Positions 11,674-23,848 of a DNA stretch of 64,000 nt are shown piece by piece (positions within the stretch are counted from its first letter, which is position 1; each line of letters starts with the position of its first letter). The DNA is from Rhizophlyctis rosea (Eukaryota; Chytridiomycota; Chytridiomycetes; Rhizophlyctidales; Rhizophlyctidaceae): NCBI GenBank assembly GCA_027596075.1, contig JADGJC010000007.1, positions 85,531 to 149,530 of the forward strand. The letters run 5' to 3'. Below the pieces are notes generated by a model. It saw nothing but the letters and a program-made list of their open reading frames with translations, was not told the origin of the DNA and ran no database searches. The translations under genes and the position numbers were made by a program.

Positions 11674-12140
11674 CATTTTATATCATTGTCATAATGCAGC
11701 AATGTCGTCGGCATCCGCACCTGGCGAGTCTTTCCCATTCCCTCATAGTTTATTTACGATTATTATGTATGTTTATATTGTGTATTTTGTTGTACATATG
11801 GTATACCAGAAACATTGTGCGAGCTCTCTTGTCCTAGTAAAAAGGAAACGAAAAGTGGACTCGGTGTTAGTATTTGTGACTGAAGTCCATGCCATCCAAT
11901 ATTCATTCTCTCGAACCGCCGCTCAGATAGGCTGTGAAATGTCTTCCTCAAGCACCAGCTTGTGAGGTTTCCTTCAAGGAAAGGTTCTGCTTCCAAAGGG
12001 AGCGCCAGCGCTATCCCCAATCCACCAACACGACGCGCAGTGCTCATTACAGTGCAAGGATGGGTTTCATCATTACGGCCGCCCCGCTACAACTTAAAGA
12101 GACTCTACAAGGCCCAACTCACCATTGCATGATGTACAAT
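11674..12140. other. Convergent 3' intergenic region
   Basis: This 467-bp stretch lies between the 3' ends of the permease (+) and the La/CCCH gene (-). It is AT-richer around 11,750-11,850 and presumably carries both 3' UTRs. Nothing else is supported. Confidence 0.5.
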
Positions 12141-13631
12141 CTACCAACGAATGGGCACAACGGGCCAAAGAGCCGGTTTTTTAGTTTCGACATCCTGATC
12201 AAACTTCTTCTCCACTTCCATCTCCAATAGCCGAAGCTGATATGCTGCTGCCGGTCCATATTGCGCTTCAAGTTTTTCATACGGTGTTGCCAATATGTCC
12301 TCTTCCACATCGACTGCTTCTTGATTGACTGTGAAATGCCAACAACATTGATTAGGCCTCAGTGGTATCCTAACAGTCCCACAGTACTGAAGTACGATAC
12401 CTTCAGCTTCCTTTTCTGCCTGCGCCTCCGCCTGTCTCATTTCATCGCCTGATAAAATTAAAAACTTTAGCATAAACATCCATCGTGGCTACGCAGCCTT
12501 GGCAGCCTCACTTACGTTCACGTCGCCAATTTTCAGCATGCCGGAACATCTCAATCATTCCTGGTGTAAGGTTCACCATCAACCCCTCTTCATCTTCATA
12601 CTCCTCGTCTTCGTATTCATCCTCCTCCCCATCATAACCATTATTGGTATCGACCTCTTCTTCCATCGGCACCTGCTCCTCCTCGCCGCCATCAACAGCT
12701 ACCCACCCCTGTTGCTCATAATAGTCCGTCCAGTAACTATGACAGGTATGGCATAATGTGTCCCAACCGTTGTTTTCGTTTGGCTCCAACTCAGTTGAGG
12801 TCGGCAACGGAAAACGGGCAGAAGGTCCAAAATGCGCTGCTCCCCATGACTGTAGTTTTGCGATGAAGGCAGGATCCGAGATAGGGGATGGGAAGTGACT
12901 CTGGAGATCGATGGCTGGTGTAGTGCAAGGAGTGGTATTGATCGCGGCAGGTGCTGCGGGACTATTGGAAGTTGACGACGGCTGGGGTGGCGACTGAATG
13001 GGTTGCGACTCGGATGCATCGTCTGTACGTTGACGTTTCGCCGGACTATCCCGATCGTCCCGCTTCAATGAACCCTTCTTCATATCCTCCTCAGCCGGCT
13101 CAACAGGAGTCCATCCGCCCAGCGGACTTTCCGGTCTCTCATGCTTGAACCTGCACTTCGCCCCATATTTGCAATTGCCCGCAGCATAGTTCTTGCACAC
13201 GCTATTGTAACTCTTCTTCCCGGTGAAAGGAAAGCGGCGCCGTACTCGCGTGCCGTGCTTGTTGATTAACAGACGAGTCGATTTTCGAAGGATGCTAGCG
13301 ATTGTGGGGATATCTGTGCATATGCTTCGCATCCGTGGGAAGGTTGTCAAAACAGATAGCTCCACCTCTTTAGTGGGTGATTGGGAAATCAAGCTGCGGA
13401 GGAAGTTGTCCGTCAGGAGATTGTGGTCTATGGGGTTCTGAATATCATTTCTGATGCTTTGTGGGGGAAAGGGTCCCGTGCAACAGTTCACGCCTATGCT
13501 GTTTACTCACCACTAAAATAAAACTCAACCTGTTTCAAAATCTGAGCGTCCAGCGGGTCGCCAGTCGAAAAGCCGCCCTGATCCGTTTGCGACACACCGG
13601 ACTGTGTAGGTGCTCGATTTCCGTCGGACAT
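12141..13631 (-). CDS. La-motif and CCCH zinc-finger RNA-binding protein
   Basis: Four exons: complement(12141..12328, 12401..12448, 12516..13427, 13511..13631), 422 residues. Residues ~30-115 form a La-type winged helix: ILKQVEFYFS is joined by splicing to DHNLLTDNFLR, and the match to the La consensus fixed this acceptor (CCCATAG). Next comes one zinc finger, CKNYAAGNCKYGAKCRFKH (C-x7-C-x5-C-x3-H), then a disordered Pro/Ser linker, a C-x2-C pair (LCHTCHSYW), a strongly acidic Glu/Asp tract and a charged helical C-terminus. La motifs bind RNA 3' ends or poly(A), and CCCH fingers bind RNA. The combination implies an mRNA- or snRNA-binding role, but no ortholog is recognised. It is transcribed divergently from FCF2. 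Confidence 0.88.
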
Positions 13632-13859
13632 CTTGTTGTACTTTTTTAACTTTGGAGTATGGGAAAGGATGGGGAAAGGAAGTGAAGATGCTGCGCTTTT
13701 TGTGAAGCCAGGATTTCGGGGTTGATTGCGCCACAAGCCACAACGAATTATTTTTGGCCCGAAACCTTTCACCTGCCTTTCGCCTTTGGTTTCGCTCTCA
13801 GACCGTTTTCATTATTCTTGCAGAATTGCACATAAGCCCTAACCGTCGGAAGTTGAAAT
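13632..13859. promoter_or_regulatory. Compact bidirectional promoter (La/CCCH gene and FCF2)
   Basis: Only 228 bp lie between the two ATGs, so the genes must share or overlap promoter elements. No TATA box is evident. Both products are RNA-related, which fits co-regulation as growth or ribosome-biogenesis genes (inference). Confidence 0.7.
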
Positions 13860-14832
13860 ATGCCGAAAGCACAAAAGGAGAAGTCAAGACCGTCTCCGCT
13901 AACAGCTGGTGACCGGCCTGCTCGTGGCTCCCCAGCAGGCCACGAAGAAGACATTGACTTGGACGACCTTTTGGCCCGTGCCAGCCAAGCCCTGAAGGAG
14001 CGACAGGATGCCGTTATGTACGTTACGCTGACTTTCATTATACACAAGCCCGAAGTTAAAGTTTTCAGTACAGTTCCCTTGGTACCAGCCGCAAATCGCC
14101 ACTTGAAACTGTCCGCTTAGACCCTGGCACATCCGTATCCTCGTACCTCTTGGAATCCTCACCGTACACGCCTGTTCGCGTCGACACCTCGAAACTCATT
14201 ACACACGCACAGAATGGCACCAATTTTGAAGATCCGAGCGGGTTGGGAGTGACGAAGGATGGAAAGCGGACGCTAGTAGTTCAAAAGGCGCCAGAGACGA
14301 AAGCACCGGAACTTGATTACAGCAAGGCGGAAAAGAAGAAGGTTGGTGTTCTTTCCCTGCCTTTCTTCCAGATAGAAGGGTTGGAAGCTCATCCACTATC
14401 CGTACAGCTGGAAAAGGCTAAGGAAACAGCAGGACCAAAATGGTTCAACCTCCCCGCCCCCGAAATGACAGAAGAAATCAAGCGAGACCTCCACATTCTC
14501 AAAAGCCGTGGTGTGCTGGATCCTAAACGGCATTACAAAAAGGATACAACGAAAGGTCTTCCCAAGTTCTTCCAGGTAAAGGCCATACATCTGCATGATA
14601 CTGTGTGAACAAACATTGATATCTCCCACTTCGGCAGATTGGAACAATCGTGGAAGGCGCAGCAGACTTTTACAGCGGCCGCTTAACACGAAAAGAGAGA
14701 AAACAGACTATTGTTGATGAGTTGATGGCGGATCAGGAATCGAGACAGTACTTCAAGCAGAAGGCGGAAGGCATTCGAGACAGGAATCGCATATATACCA
14801 AGAAGGGGTGGAAGGGCAAGAAGCGAAGATGA
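13860..14832 (+). CDS. FCF2: Pre-rRNA processing factor FCF2
   Basis: Three exons, join(13860..14017, 14074..14575, 14638..14832), 284 residues. The C-terminal half is the Fcf2 domain: WFNLPAPEMT, then RDLHILKSRGVLDPKRHYKK, LPKFFQ spliced to IGTIVEGAADFYSGRLTRKERK and a Lys/Arg-rich tail. In yeast, Fcf2 acts in the nucleolus in early 18S rRNA processing within the SSU processome. The N-terminal ~150 residues are less conserved and acidic. The first intron has two nearby acceptors (TTTCAG and TACAG); TACAG at 14073 keeps the frame with the strong GTACGT donor, so residues near 53 are the least certain. The length fits fungal homologues. Confidence 0.93.
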
Positions 14833-15484
14833 TTTGATTGTGGCCTTCGTTTTTTGTTGGGTGGTCTCATTGTGCTTCTTCACGTCGCACATCAATACAA
14901 CTTTGTTGATTTGAGTCGATGCTTTAATTTGACCGTGCGTGTTTCAGGAGAAACTGAAGACATTGTATTGCGGCACAAGCAAAGGTGGTTCATTACCGAT
15001 TCGGGCAGATGAGTTCAAGGAGAGGTTGTGGCAGATGTGATCGAGGGGGTCCCAAGGCGTGAAGGAGCGGAATGGGCATGAGATTTGTGGGGTAGTGGCA
15101 GAGATGTGGTCGAGCACATGGTGAGAAGGCAAGAATGGTAGAGTTATAAAAACGGATAGGGTGTATGCCCACCAGGCGATTTCCGCAGAGGAAACGCATC
15201 CTCCCTAGCGTTCACCACCAACGCTGACCTACGCCAAGCATTAAGTGAAGCGACTCGTGCTGCCAACTCCTCATCAAATGTTCCCTTTGCCACGTAACAA
15301 AAACCACCCCGCCAACGAACCCCACTATATATGCGCGTATAAACAGATGTACTTATTCTTCAAAAAACAATGCTGCTTGCAAGGTTTCGGAATCTATCTA
15401 CATATCGAGATAACAGCTATCTACAAAAACGGAAGCTGAACACTACTTGTGTGAGAAAACCACCATTTCGCTACCAAACCACCA
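14833..15484. other. Convergent intergenic region
   Basis: This 652-bp stretch lies between the 3' ends of FCF2 (+) and the 512-residue gene (-). There is no open frame above about 68 codons and nothing recognisable. Confidence 0.5.
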
Positions 15485-17307
15485 CTATATCATCGCATTA
15501 TAACTAGTTGACAACTTCCTTGTCGGCCGATAGCGTTTAAGCACATCATCCTCCGTATAAGTTCTAGCAGACAAAATATGAGGTGCCACAAACGCATCCT
15601 CATCCTCCATGTCTCGTTCCTCCATCATGTCTTCGTCGGGTGGTTGGTCGTCGTTGTCTGGGCTTAGGTCTGGTGTTCGGGTTGCTAGCATGCCTTTGAG
15701 GCAGCGGGGGATGCTGATTGGGACTGAGGTTGAGAGGAGTTCTGTTGCGGGCATTGGGGCGGCGTCACCTGTAAGGCACCTAGTTAGGACAGACCAACAG
15801 GCAGCGGAACCCAACAATTACCCCTACCATCGTCTTCATCTTCGGGCTCGCTTTCGGAAGCGGAGTCAAGGTCGTAGGCACTGGGCCGTTTGGGCGCACC
15901 GGGTATTGTATCGTCCATGTCAAGCTCGAAAACGTCATCTGATACCAGGGATATAGCTTAGGCGCTCGCTTAAGGCGCTTTCTCACACTCTATCACTCAC
16001 CGTCGTCAGACCGCTGGTCCCCCTTCCCATCCGTCGCACCATCCTCCTTCTCGTCCTCTACTCCAGCAAAGTGCACCCTTTTCCCCGATGAATGACTTTC
16101 TGCCCCAGTAGAATGCCGCTCATGAGTCCCTTCATCTTGAGTGTCAACCGCTGCCGACTTCGATTCGGACAGATCTTCATGCGTTGCCAATCCACCGTTT
16201 GTGGTGGCTTCTGGCACCTGTGGTAGAGACGTGGCAGGAGCATTGAAGCTGGACGCCGCCGCCAAACTTGTCCGCCTGTTCCGAATGATCGGCGTTGTTC
16301 CCAACACGTCCCAAGATCCACCTTGCAAAAAGGATGCACTCTTCAAAGACGCCGGACCCGCGAACGATGTGCTAAGTCCGCCCGCAACAGTTGATGGCGG
16401 TCGTACGATTGAAGGGGATGGAACTTCTACAGGTTCTGGGGACGGTGCCCGTTCCGGCGCTTCAAGCACTAATTTCCCTTCCTCGCTGACTTCCTTGACA
16501 CGTGCCCACACATTTTCCACATCCTCCCTCGCTCGTCGTTCCAATTGCTCAAACCGGGCTTGCTCTTCTGCGCGAACAGCTGCTATTCTCTGCTCCATTT
16601 CGGCTTTCGCCAAGGCAAGGTATAGTGTCAGAGAGTGCTCTACATCAGATTGTACGTTTGGGAACTTTCTTCTCAATTCCGAGGCTGTTGGATGACTCTC
16701 AGTTGGTCGCAAGAAATGATCATAAGGCGGAAGAGCCATACCTTCATCATTCTCGGTTACATGTGTTTGATTGAACAAAAGGATCTTCAAAGAGGGGCTG
16801 AACTTTGGACTAGCTTTCGCATTGTCTGCAGCTTCCCCATACTATGGATACGATGGTCAAGAACGATGTGATCCAGAAGAAGCGAAACGCAGAGAGCTTA
16901 CAATCACTTTGTTGCTGATCAACACTGTTTCGGTGGTCGGGAAGAGTGGTTGAAGAGGAGACCCATCCCCTTCACAGAAGTAAACGGTCGAATCACAGTT
17001 CAAGCAAATGACTTCCGTCCAGTCGTCGGACTTTCTCACAGCCTTCGTCAGTACTGGGTGTTCCTGCATTCTCTCTTAGTAAATAAAGTCTCAGTGACAA
17101 GCTTTGAAACGAAGCCGGTTGCTTTACCAAAGTGATACCGCCCAGTCCGAGTTTGATTTCAACCCCTTCCACGCCAGGAGCCTTTTGAACTAATGGTTGC
17201 CCCGCCACAACTTGCGTGTCAGAACCGTCCTCAGCCGAGGCAGAGCTTGACGGTGGAGTCGAAGGAGTAACCTTCACATTCAGACACGGGCAACAATATG
17301 GCTGCAT
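15485..17307 (-). CDS. Uncharacterised 512-residue protein
   Basis: Five exons: complement(15485..15768, 15828..15938, 16001..16802, 16902..17063, 17128..17307). The N-terminus MQPYCCPCLNVKV holds a Cys cluster, and a second pair (ICLNCDSTVYFC) follows at ~79-88, so a small zinc-binding module is possible. A conserved-looking block (ILLFNQTHVTENDEGMALPP, then PYDHFLRP) precedes a helical, probably coiled-coil segment rich in Glu/Arg (~160-215). A long Ser/Pro-rich disordered region follows, then an acidic FELDMDDT patch and a C-terminal TSVPISIP. I do not recognise the family. The C-terminal SVPISIP and acidic motifs faintly recall PRAS40-like proteins, but that is too weak to assign. It is divergently transcribed from CtIP. 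Confidence 0.75.
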
Positions 17308-17674
17308 ATTGTATCTTTTCTCGCTTACGAGTAAGAGGACTTTCCGTGTGGAGTCAGCCTAAGAGCAGAGGAGTTGCTCAATGGGAAATAATGGTGGGAA
17401 TGCTTGGGGGGGGAAGTGAACAGCGAAGCAAGGAAGAGCCATCACAGTAAGAAGCATGTGGTACTGTGGCTTAGCTTATTCCATCAGGCCCATCATCACA
17501 TCGCCCACTTCCAGCACTCATCTGACCACAAAAGGGCTGATTGGGGTAGTAAATACTCAACGGACAGCGACTTCCTCATTTCTTTATTACACTACCTATT
17601 ACACTAACCATCGCCATTGGACTTGACGCACACAGGCGCAGCATAGAGAAGACTAAGGATACATACACAACGAG
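17308..17674. promoter_or_regulatory. Divergent promoter region, 512-residue gene and CtIP/Ctp1
   Basis: There are 367 bp between the opposing ATGs, with no gene and no clear TATA box. Confidence 0.5.
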
Positions 17675-20372
17675 ATGAGCGGAAGTACTGATAGCAGTGG
17701 TCCTCCGAGCTCAGACTTCAACAAAGCCATCTGCAACTTGTGGGACATGCACAATGCGGAGATAAATAGTAGGACTCCTGTTGTCCGCCAAAAGTCACAC
17801 GATACTGACCACATAGCTTCAGGGCTGCGCCTGGAATATTTGAACCGAGTCGCTCACGTCGAAGCGGACTACGCTCATCTCAAGTCGGAGATGACTTCTG
17901 CGGCAACTGCTGCTCGGACAACAGAACAGGAGCTTCGACTACGCGTTGAAGCTGCTGAAAAGCGAACATCTTCTGCAGAGCGGAAAGCCGAGCGCTTGGA
18001 AAGGAAGATCACCGAACTCAAATTGGAAAACGAGAAGCTGCGGTGAGTGCTGGCCGGCACGCATCATCAATCGCGTCCTTATATTCATCTTCAGCAGAGC
18101 GCAAGGTATGACCGCCGATCCTTCCGAAACATCGATGCCGCCAACCGTTGAAGGTCTCCTCACACAGATTTCTCGGTAAGTATGGTCCATATGTTATATT
18201 TTTTTTGTTTTTTTATTTGAAAACTAAAGCAAAGGATCCGCAGACTACAGGAAGACATGGGAAATTTGAAGAAAGGACATGGAGAGGAAGTTGCTCGATT
18301 ACGATCAAACTTTGATAGACAACGCGAACAGTATTTGCGGCAGCAGGAGCATCTAGATGCAAAGGCGGCGGAGTGGACAGAATTCCGGCAAAAAGTCGTT
18401 GCTCGCTCTGTATCGAAGCGGATGGAAAGCGTCGAAAAGAAGGAGAACGAGGCTCGCTCTCCCACGGCCGAGACGGCACGCAATTCCAAGGATGCATCAC
18501 CAGTAATGAGTTCCGGATCCACGACTTACCGGAGAAAAAAAAGCGACGAAATGGATGAAGGTAAGAGCGGGTGGAGCTCATCTAAAGTATTCCGCTTGTG
18601 AAATGTGTCTTATGCGCGATACCAGAACGTACCAATCAGTCAAAACGTGTTAAGCATTTACACACTCCGGAACCACATGCGACTGGCTCCGAAGAGAAAT
18701 CAAGATCTGCACGAAGTTCAAGTGGTCGCAAATCCAAGTCGTAAGATCGCTCGTGTCAGTGTGGTTCAACGACTGTCTGAACACAAAGCTTGCAGACCAC
18801 TTGTTGAAAAAGGACAGCGAATGCAACATCCAGCAGACGAAATTGTTGCAAGAGACAGCGCTCATTCTGCCCCGCCTGAAGCGGTGCCCGCTACGAATAT
18901 ATTCCATACTGGCGAAGGATCTAAATCCCGCCCCACTTCGAGAAAAGGGTCTTCAGATCATGAACACCCCAAACCGGTGTCAGACGCTATGCGAGGAAGG
19001 GTTCAAGAGGAGGATCCAAATGCCACGGGCATTCATATCGATGATGTGATTATGTTGACAGAGACTGCTCGGTTAATGAAAGGTAGGATTGTATCATCAT
19101 TCTAAGTTGGGCGAGCTTCTAATTGCCTTGCCACTGCAGTGGTCACTGGACATGAAGCACAAATCGGTACTTTTGCGTGCTGACATTCATTGCTTACATA
19201 TCATTGCTCATGTACTGCCTCCTAACTAACCATGCAGAGCCAAGAAAAAAGCCTATATTCATGGCTTCCTCCATCTTGGAAAGTCCGCCTCCTCTACCGC
19301 CAGTGCTGGCCCAATCTCAACTAGTCCCACCTACGCTTTCACTGGATCAGGAGGAGATATCTGTGCAACCGCCAGCTATCACCAGCGAAGAACTACAGGA
19401 GATGGACTTGGAAGGTTTTGTTCCAGAAACGCCATTCATACGTGACCGTACATCGCGAGATCATCCTCCCGTGGTGGACTCTGTGAGGTCGAATCGAACA
19501 GCTAGTACAACCAAAGCCGCAAACCCGGCACCGGTGGAGCGCATTCGGGGTGAGGATGGCGGTGGCAGAAGGACTCCCTCGCCTTCCCCATTACAACATA
19601 AGGGAAAGGACGGCAAAAGCAGTCGTGCTGGCTCTGGTAGATCCTCATCCGAAGGTCTGGTATTCACCAAACCAACCAACCCCGCTACAAACGACGCGCC
19701 TCTCAAGGATGATGTTGAGTTATTGGGTTCTGACGAGAGTGTGGTCATAGTGCATGGCGCTTCAAGCGCTTCGCCAAGTGATTTGCAAGCTTCAGACAGA
19801 CGGTGAGTTAACGCCTCGTACTCGTCTCACCGCCCTGCCATACCCATATATACGTCTAGTTCCATCAACGGGCCAGTAGCTAGTGGAAGCGGGAGCAAGA
19901 AAGACGACGTTGGCTACAAATATCAAGAGGTGGTCAGGAACAGAGATGAGAGGAGGAAAATGCATGGTGAAGATTGCGCGTGCTGCAACGAGGTGAAGAC
20001 CGCTCAACGTCATTGCTTCATCAGTGTTTCTGAGCTCATGCAAAGTTCGAAATTTTCAGTTCTACGCGGCTGCAGGTCCAGTGAAGCCACTTCCTGAACT
20101 TGGAGCTCCCGCCGTGGACGAGAGCGATCATGTGCAGTTGGTTTCCCGCCATCGATATTGGTCCAAAAATCCCAGCACGCCGCCAGGGTAAGTGATGCAC
20201 TGGGCTGGGTGTTCAGCTGAATGCAAATATTGATAATATTCTTCTTTTCTTCCACAGCTTTTGGCAGGTCGATTTCCCATCTACGCAGGAAGCCGCGGAA
20301 CTCAACAAGCAGGCTAAAGCAGGGAAGAAGCAGGGAGTTGCTGACAAATCGAAAGAACGGCGGAAACTGTGA
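17675..20372 (+). CDS. CTP1: DNA-end resection factor CtIP/Ctp1/Sae2
   Basis: Ten exons: join(17675..18042, 18095..18175, 18235..18560, 18626..18740, 18796..19082, 19140..19166, 19238..19802, 19860..19992, 20060..20187, 20258..20372), 714 residues. The N-terminal ~200 residues form a coiled coil, as expected for the oligomerising N-terminus. The long middle is Ser/Pro/Thr-rich and disordered. The C-terminus is the diagnostic Sae2/CtIP domain: HGEDCACC (CxxC), FYAAAG, SRHRYW (RHR) and TPPGFWQVDFPST. The family activates the Mre11-Rad50-Nbs1 nuclease for DNA double-strand-break resection. Exon 6 is a 27-nt microexon, and exon 2 has a CAGCAG (NAGNAG) acceptor that could add or drop one residue. 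The C-terminal call is strong; the middle exons are by eye. Confidence 0.9.
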
Positions 20373-21519
20373 ATCATCTCGATGGTCAGGGAGTTGGGAA
20401 GTGGGGTGTCTCCCTCCAGGCTCTTGGGGATCTGGAATGTTGATGTGAGGTCGGAGCTGGTGGATAAATTTATCATCGGACGATCGAATACATCCTTCTC
20501 AACAAGATGCGTGATATTTGCCCAATTGCGTTATTCCTATTCAAAAACTTTGTTTCCACCTGCCCCACACTTTTCGGTGGTCCCCCTTCCGAGTTGACAC
20601 AGTGGAAGTCTGGAACAGTGGAACACAGACCGTTGCTGCACCACGATTCGGTGGCAACTTGCTGTAGAACGCCACCAGGCTTCATGCGGCACACATTGCG
20701 AATTTGGAATGCTCCCCTGGTTTTTCGAAAAAAAAGTTGCTTCTGGTGAGTCGATTGGTGGGAAGGGCAGGCGAGGCCAAGATGGTGGTGAAATGTGGCG
20801 TAGCATTCGCTGGCCCGGATGCAAGCCACACTACAAGCCCCCTGCTCGTCATCAGGAGGAGCGATTTCGCGATCACGCAACCTGACAAAACGACATTAGA
20901 CTTCCCTATACTTGCTCTCTCCGAACGTTCGGGGACCGGAGGGTTGGACTGATGGTGATTCTACTGCGCACCACTAATTGTGGGGCAATCTTCATATGGC
21001 ACTGCCTTTTGCCCCCATTTTTGACTTGGAAAGTTGGGAGCCAAAGCATTGCGTGACCAGTCATTGAGTATGGCCCCTATGTAGCCTCTCAGATGCTAAC
21101 AAGTTGACGGCCCCATCATTCTTTGGTGGCATACCATTTCCGCATCGGCGTTCCGGTTCGGCGGTTCATGTTGGACAAAGTCTCACCTCTTCCGCAATGC
21201 AAAGTGGGTTGTCGCAAGAACGTTCGTAAGGAACGAATATTTTTTCGCCCTCGCGGTGGTCCACGAGAACTGTTCTTACATGTGCCGAAGGAGCAGGAGG
21301 CAGTTCGACAAACTGTTATATAAAACCGTCTCCCCCTTCGCCATCCTTCCCTTGGAAAAACACTCTCGACCCTTCCGCGACGCGCCTCATCGAATTCCCT
21401 TTTTACCCCCTGTTCTGTAGAACCCTCGCGCGCCAATAGTACATAGTTAGCTAGTGGTTCACAGTCTCATATATCATATTGCAAATTAGTAGTTTACATT
21501 ACACGGAAATAATAGTACA
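20373..21519. promoter_or_regulatory. Upstream region of the sulfate permease, with TATA box and palindromes
   Basis: The gap is 1.15 kb. A TATATAAAA box lies at 21317-21325, about 200 bp before the ATG, and is followed by a CT-rich leader. A perfect 12-bp palindrome, CCGAACGTTCGG, lies at 20921-20932. A related inverted repeat (CGTTC, 5-bp spacer, GAACG) lies at 21221-21235. They could be operators for a dimeric regulator, but no factor is identified. Confidence 0.5.
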
Positions 21520-23848
21520 ATGACGAAGCAAGAGATCGAGGATATCAAGGCTGGAGCGAGGGAGTTCGGTCGGAACTTCCCTCGTCATGCCAAAAGCTAT
21601 GTGAAGGGACTATTCCCTATCTTCTCTTGGGCTCCCCGTTATAACCGCGACTGGCTTGCTGGTGATTTCATTGCTGGTTTGACTATTGGTATCGTTGTTA
21701 TCCCTCAGGTACGTAGCTCAGTTGAATGTGGATGAGTTTGCTGCGTGTTTACTAACAGCGCGACTGCCAATGTATTACAGGCTATCTCCTACGCCACCCT
21801 GGCCGGTGCTCCTATCCAAAATGGTCTCTTCACTATGTTCTTCGGCATGACCTTGTACGCATGGTTCGCAACTTCTAAGGACGTCACTGTCGGTGCTACC
21901 GCTGTTCTCTCTCTTGTTATCGGTCAAACCGCCGCCACTTACAACGCTGACAAACACATTGACAACGTCGCTTTCCTCGCTGGCATGTCCTTACTTGGCG
22001 GCATTGTCCAGTTGTTCCTTGGTCTGTTCCGCTTGGGTGTTATTGTTGACTTTATTCCTAGGTGAGTTGAAGCGCGCAGTTCTTGAGGTCCGACTGCAAT
22101 AAGATGCTGACTGTGTCGTCTTTAGTTCCGTCATTGCAGGTTTCTGCACGGGCTCCGGTATCACTGTCATCTTCCAACAACTCCCCGGCATGTTGGGTGT
22201 TCCCGGCATCAACACCAACGACCCGGCCTACATCGTGCTCATCAACACCCTCAAGTCCCTTCCCAAGGCCGCTTGGTTGAACGCTGCTTTCGGTCTTCCT
22301 ACTCTATTCTTCGTCATTTCCATCAAGCTCATCACCGACTTCTTGCAAAAGCGTGGTCACAAATGGGCCAAGTGGGTCGGCATCAGTAGGAACGCCATTG
22401 CCTTGGTTCTCTTTACCTTGATCAGTTTTGGTGTGAACCGCGGCTTGTAAGTCTTTGTCATTTATGGGACCATAAATTGATTCTCTTGCTCACAAGACAT
22501 TTCACGGTGTAGGGGTAACAAGCCTCTCGTCAAGATTGTTGGTGATGTCCCGGTCGGTTTCAACAGGCCCGTCACCCCCGACCTCTCCAACTTTAGCGAA
22601 ATTGCTGGCGCTGCTGTTCCCGTCACCGTCGTCGCCATCCTGGAGCACATCGCTGTCGTCAAGTCGTACGGTCGTATCAACGGTTACATCCCCAAGCCAG
22701 ACCAAGAGCTCGTTGCCCTCGGTGTCATCAACGTCATCGCCTCCTTCTTCGGTGCCTTCAGTGCTACCGCATCCTTCTCCCGTTCCGCTATCAAGAGTCA
22801 AAGTGGTGTGAGGACACCCGGTGCCGGTTTCTTGGTCGGAGCTATCATTGTCATCGCGTTGTACGCCATCAACAAGGCCTACTACTACATCCCGAGCGCA
22901 ACCATTTCCGCCATTATTGCCGCCGCTATTGCCGAGCTTGTCAGCCACCCTCGGGTACCCAAGCAATTGTGGGACATCAAGAGTAAGTATATTTAGCGTC
23001 GAGGCTTTCCTCACTTGCTCATACTGATGCATTGTGTCATTGCAGTCATCGATGCCGTTATCTTCTTCCTTGCCGCCATTGTCACCATCTTCACCAACGT
23101 CGAAACCGCCATCTATGCCTCCGTCGCCCTCTCCCTTGCCGTCTTCCTCCTCCGTGTCGCCCGCCCCGCCACCTCCGTCCTTGTCAAGTCGCAAGCACAC
23201 AACCAATGGACCCCCGTCAAGCAAATCGACGGTGACGAGGCCGTTCCCGCTCCCGCCGGTGTCCTCGTCTACCGCATCAATGAAAGCTTGTCCTACCCTA
23301 ACGCCGGATGGGTCTCCGACCAAATCCGTAACATTGTCATCACCACCACCAAGTACGGCGGCGTGCCCCGTAGCTCCAACGAGCGAGTCTGGTCTGACGA
23401 CACTGAGGAACGTGTTGCCGCGGTTGAGAAGTCTGGAGGCAGCGTTGCAGAAAAGCACGTGCTCAAGGCACTGGTGTTGGACTTCGCTGCGGTCAACCAA
23501 ACGGACAGCACTGGTATCCAAAATTTGATCGATTTGAGGAGAGATTTGAACCGATTTGCCGGCCACCCCGTTCCCATCTACTTCGCGAGCACCAACCGAT
23601 CCGTCCGACCAGCACTCGAATACTTCCTCGAATACACTCTCAAGGGCGACTCTGCACTTCTTGAACATACAAATTCCGCCGAAACTCTTCCCTCCGATGG
23701 TGCTGTTCAAGGCTGGGCCCTCGACTCCTTCTTCTACCCCTCTATTGATGAGGCCGTGAACGCGGCTGAGAAGTTGCCGACAGCGGGTGTTTTCAAGGTT
23801 GATGAAGAGACGGGAAAGAAGGATGAACATGAAGTGATCCAGGTATAA
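21520..23848 (+). CDS. SulP-family sulfate permease with STAS domain
   Basis: Five exons, join(21520..21708, 21781..22061, 22126..22446, 22513..22982, 23046..23848), 687 residues. The N-terminal signature PIFSWAPRYNRDWLAGDFIAG, then GIVVIPQ spliced to AISYATLAG, and about ten to twelve hydrophobic segments are typical of SulP/SLC26 transporters. IPSSVIAGFCTGSG and EHIAVVKSYGRINGY are further family blocks. Residues ~500-650 form a cytosolic STAS domain (VLVYRINESLSYPNA, VLDFAAVNQTDSTG). The expected role is high-affinity sulfate uptake at the plasma membrane. A TATA box and CT-rich leader suggest regulated strong expression. Codons are strongly C-ending throughout, unlike the mosaic genes elsewhere, consistent with high expression. 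Confidence 0.95.
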
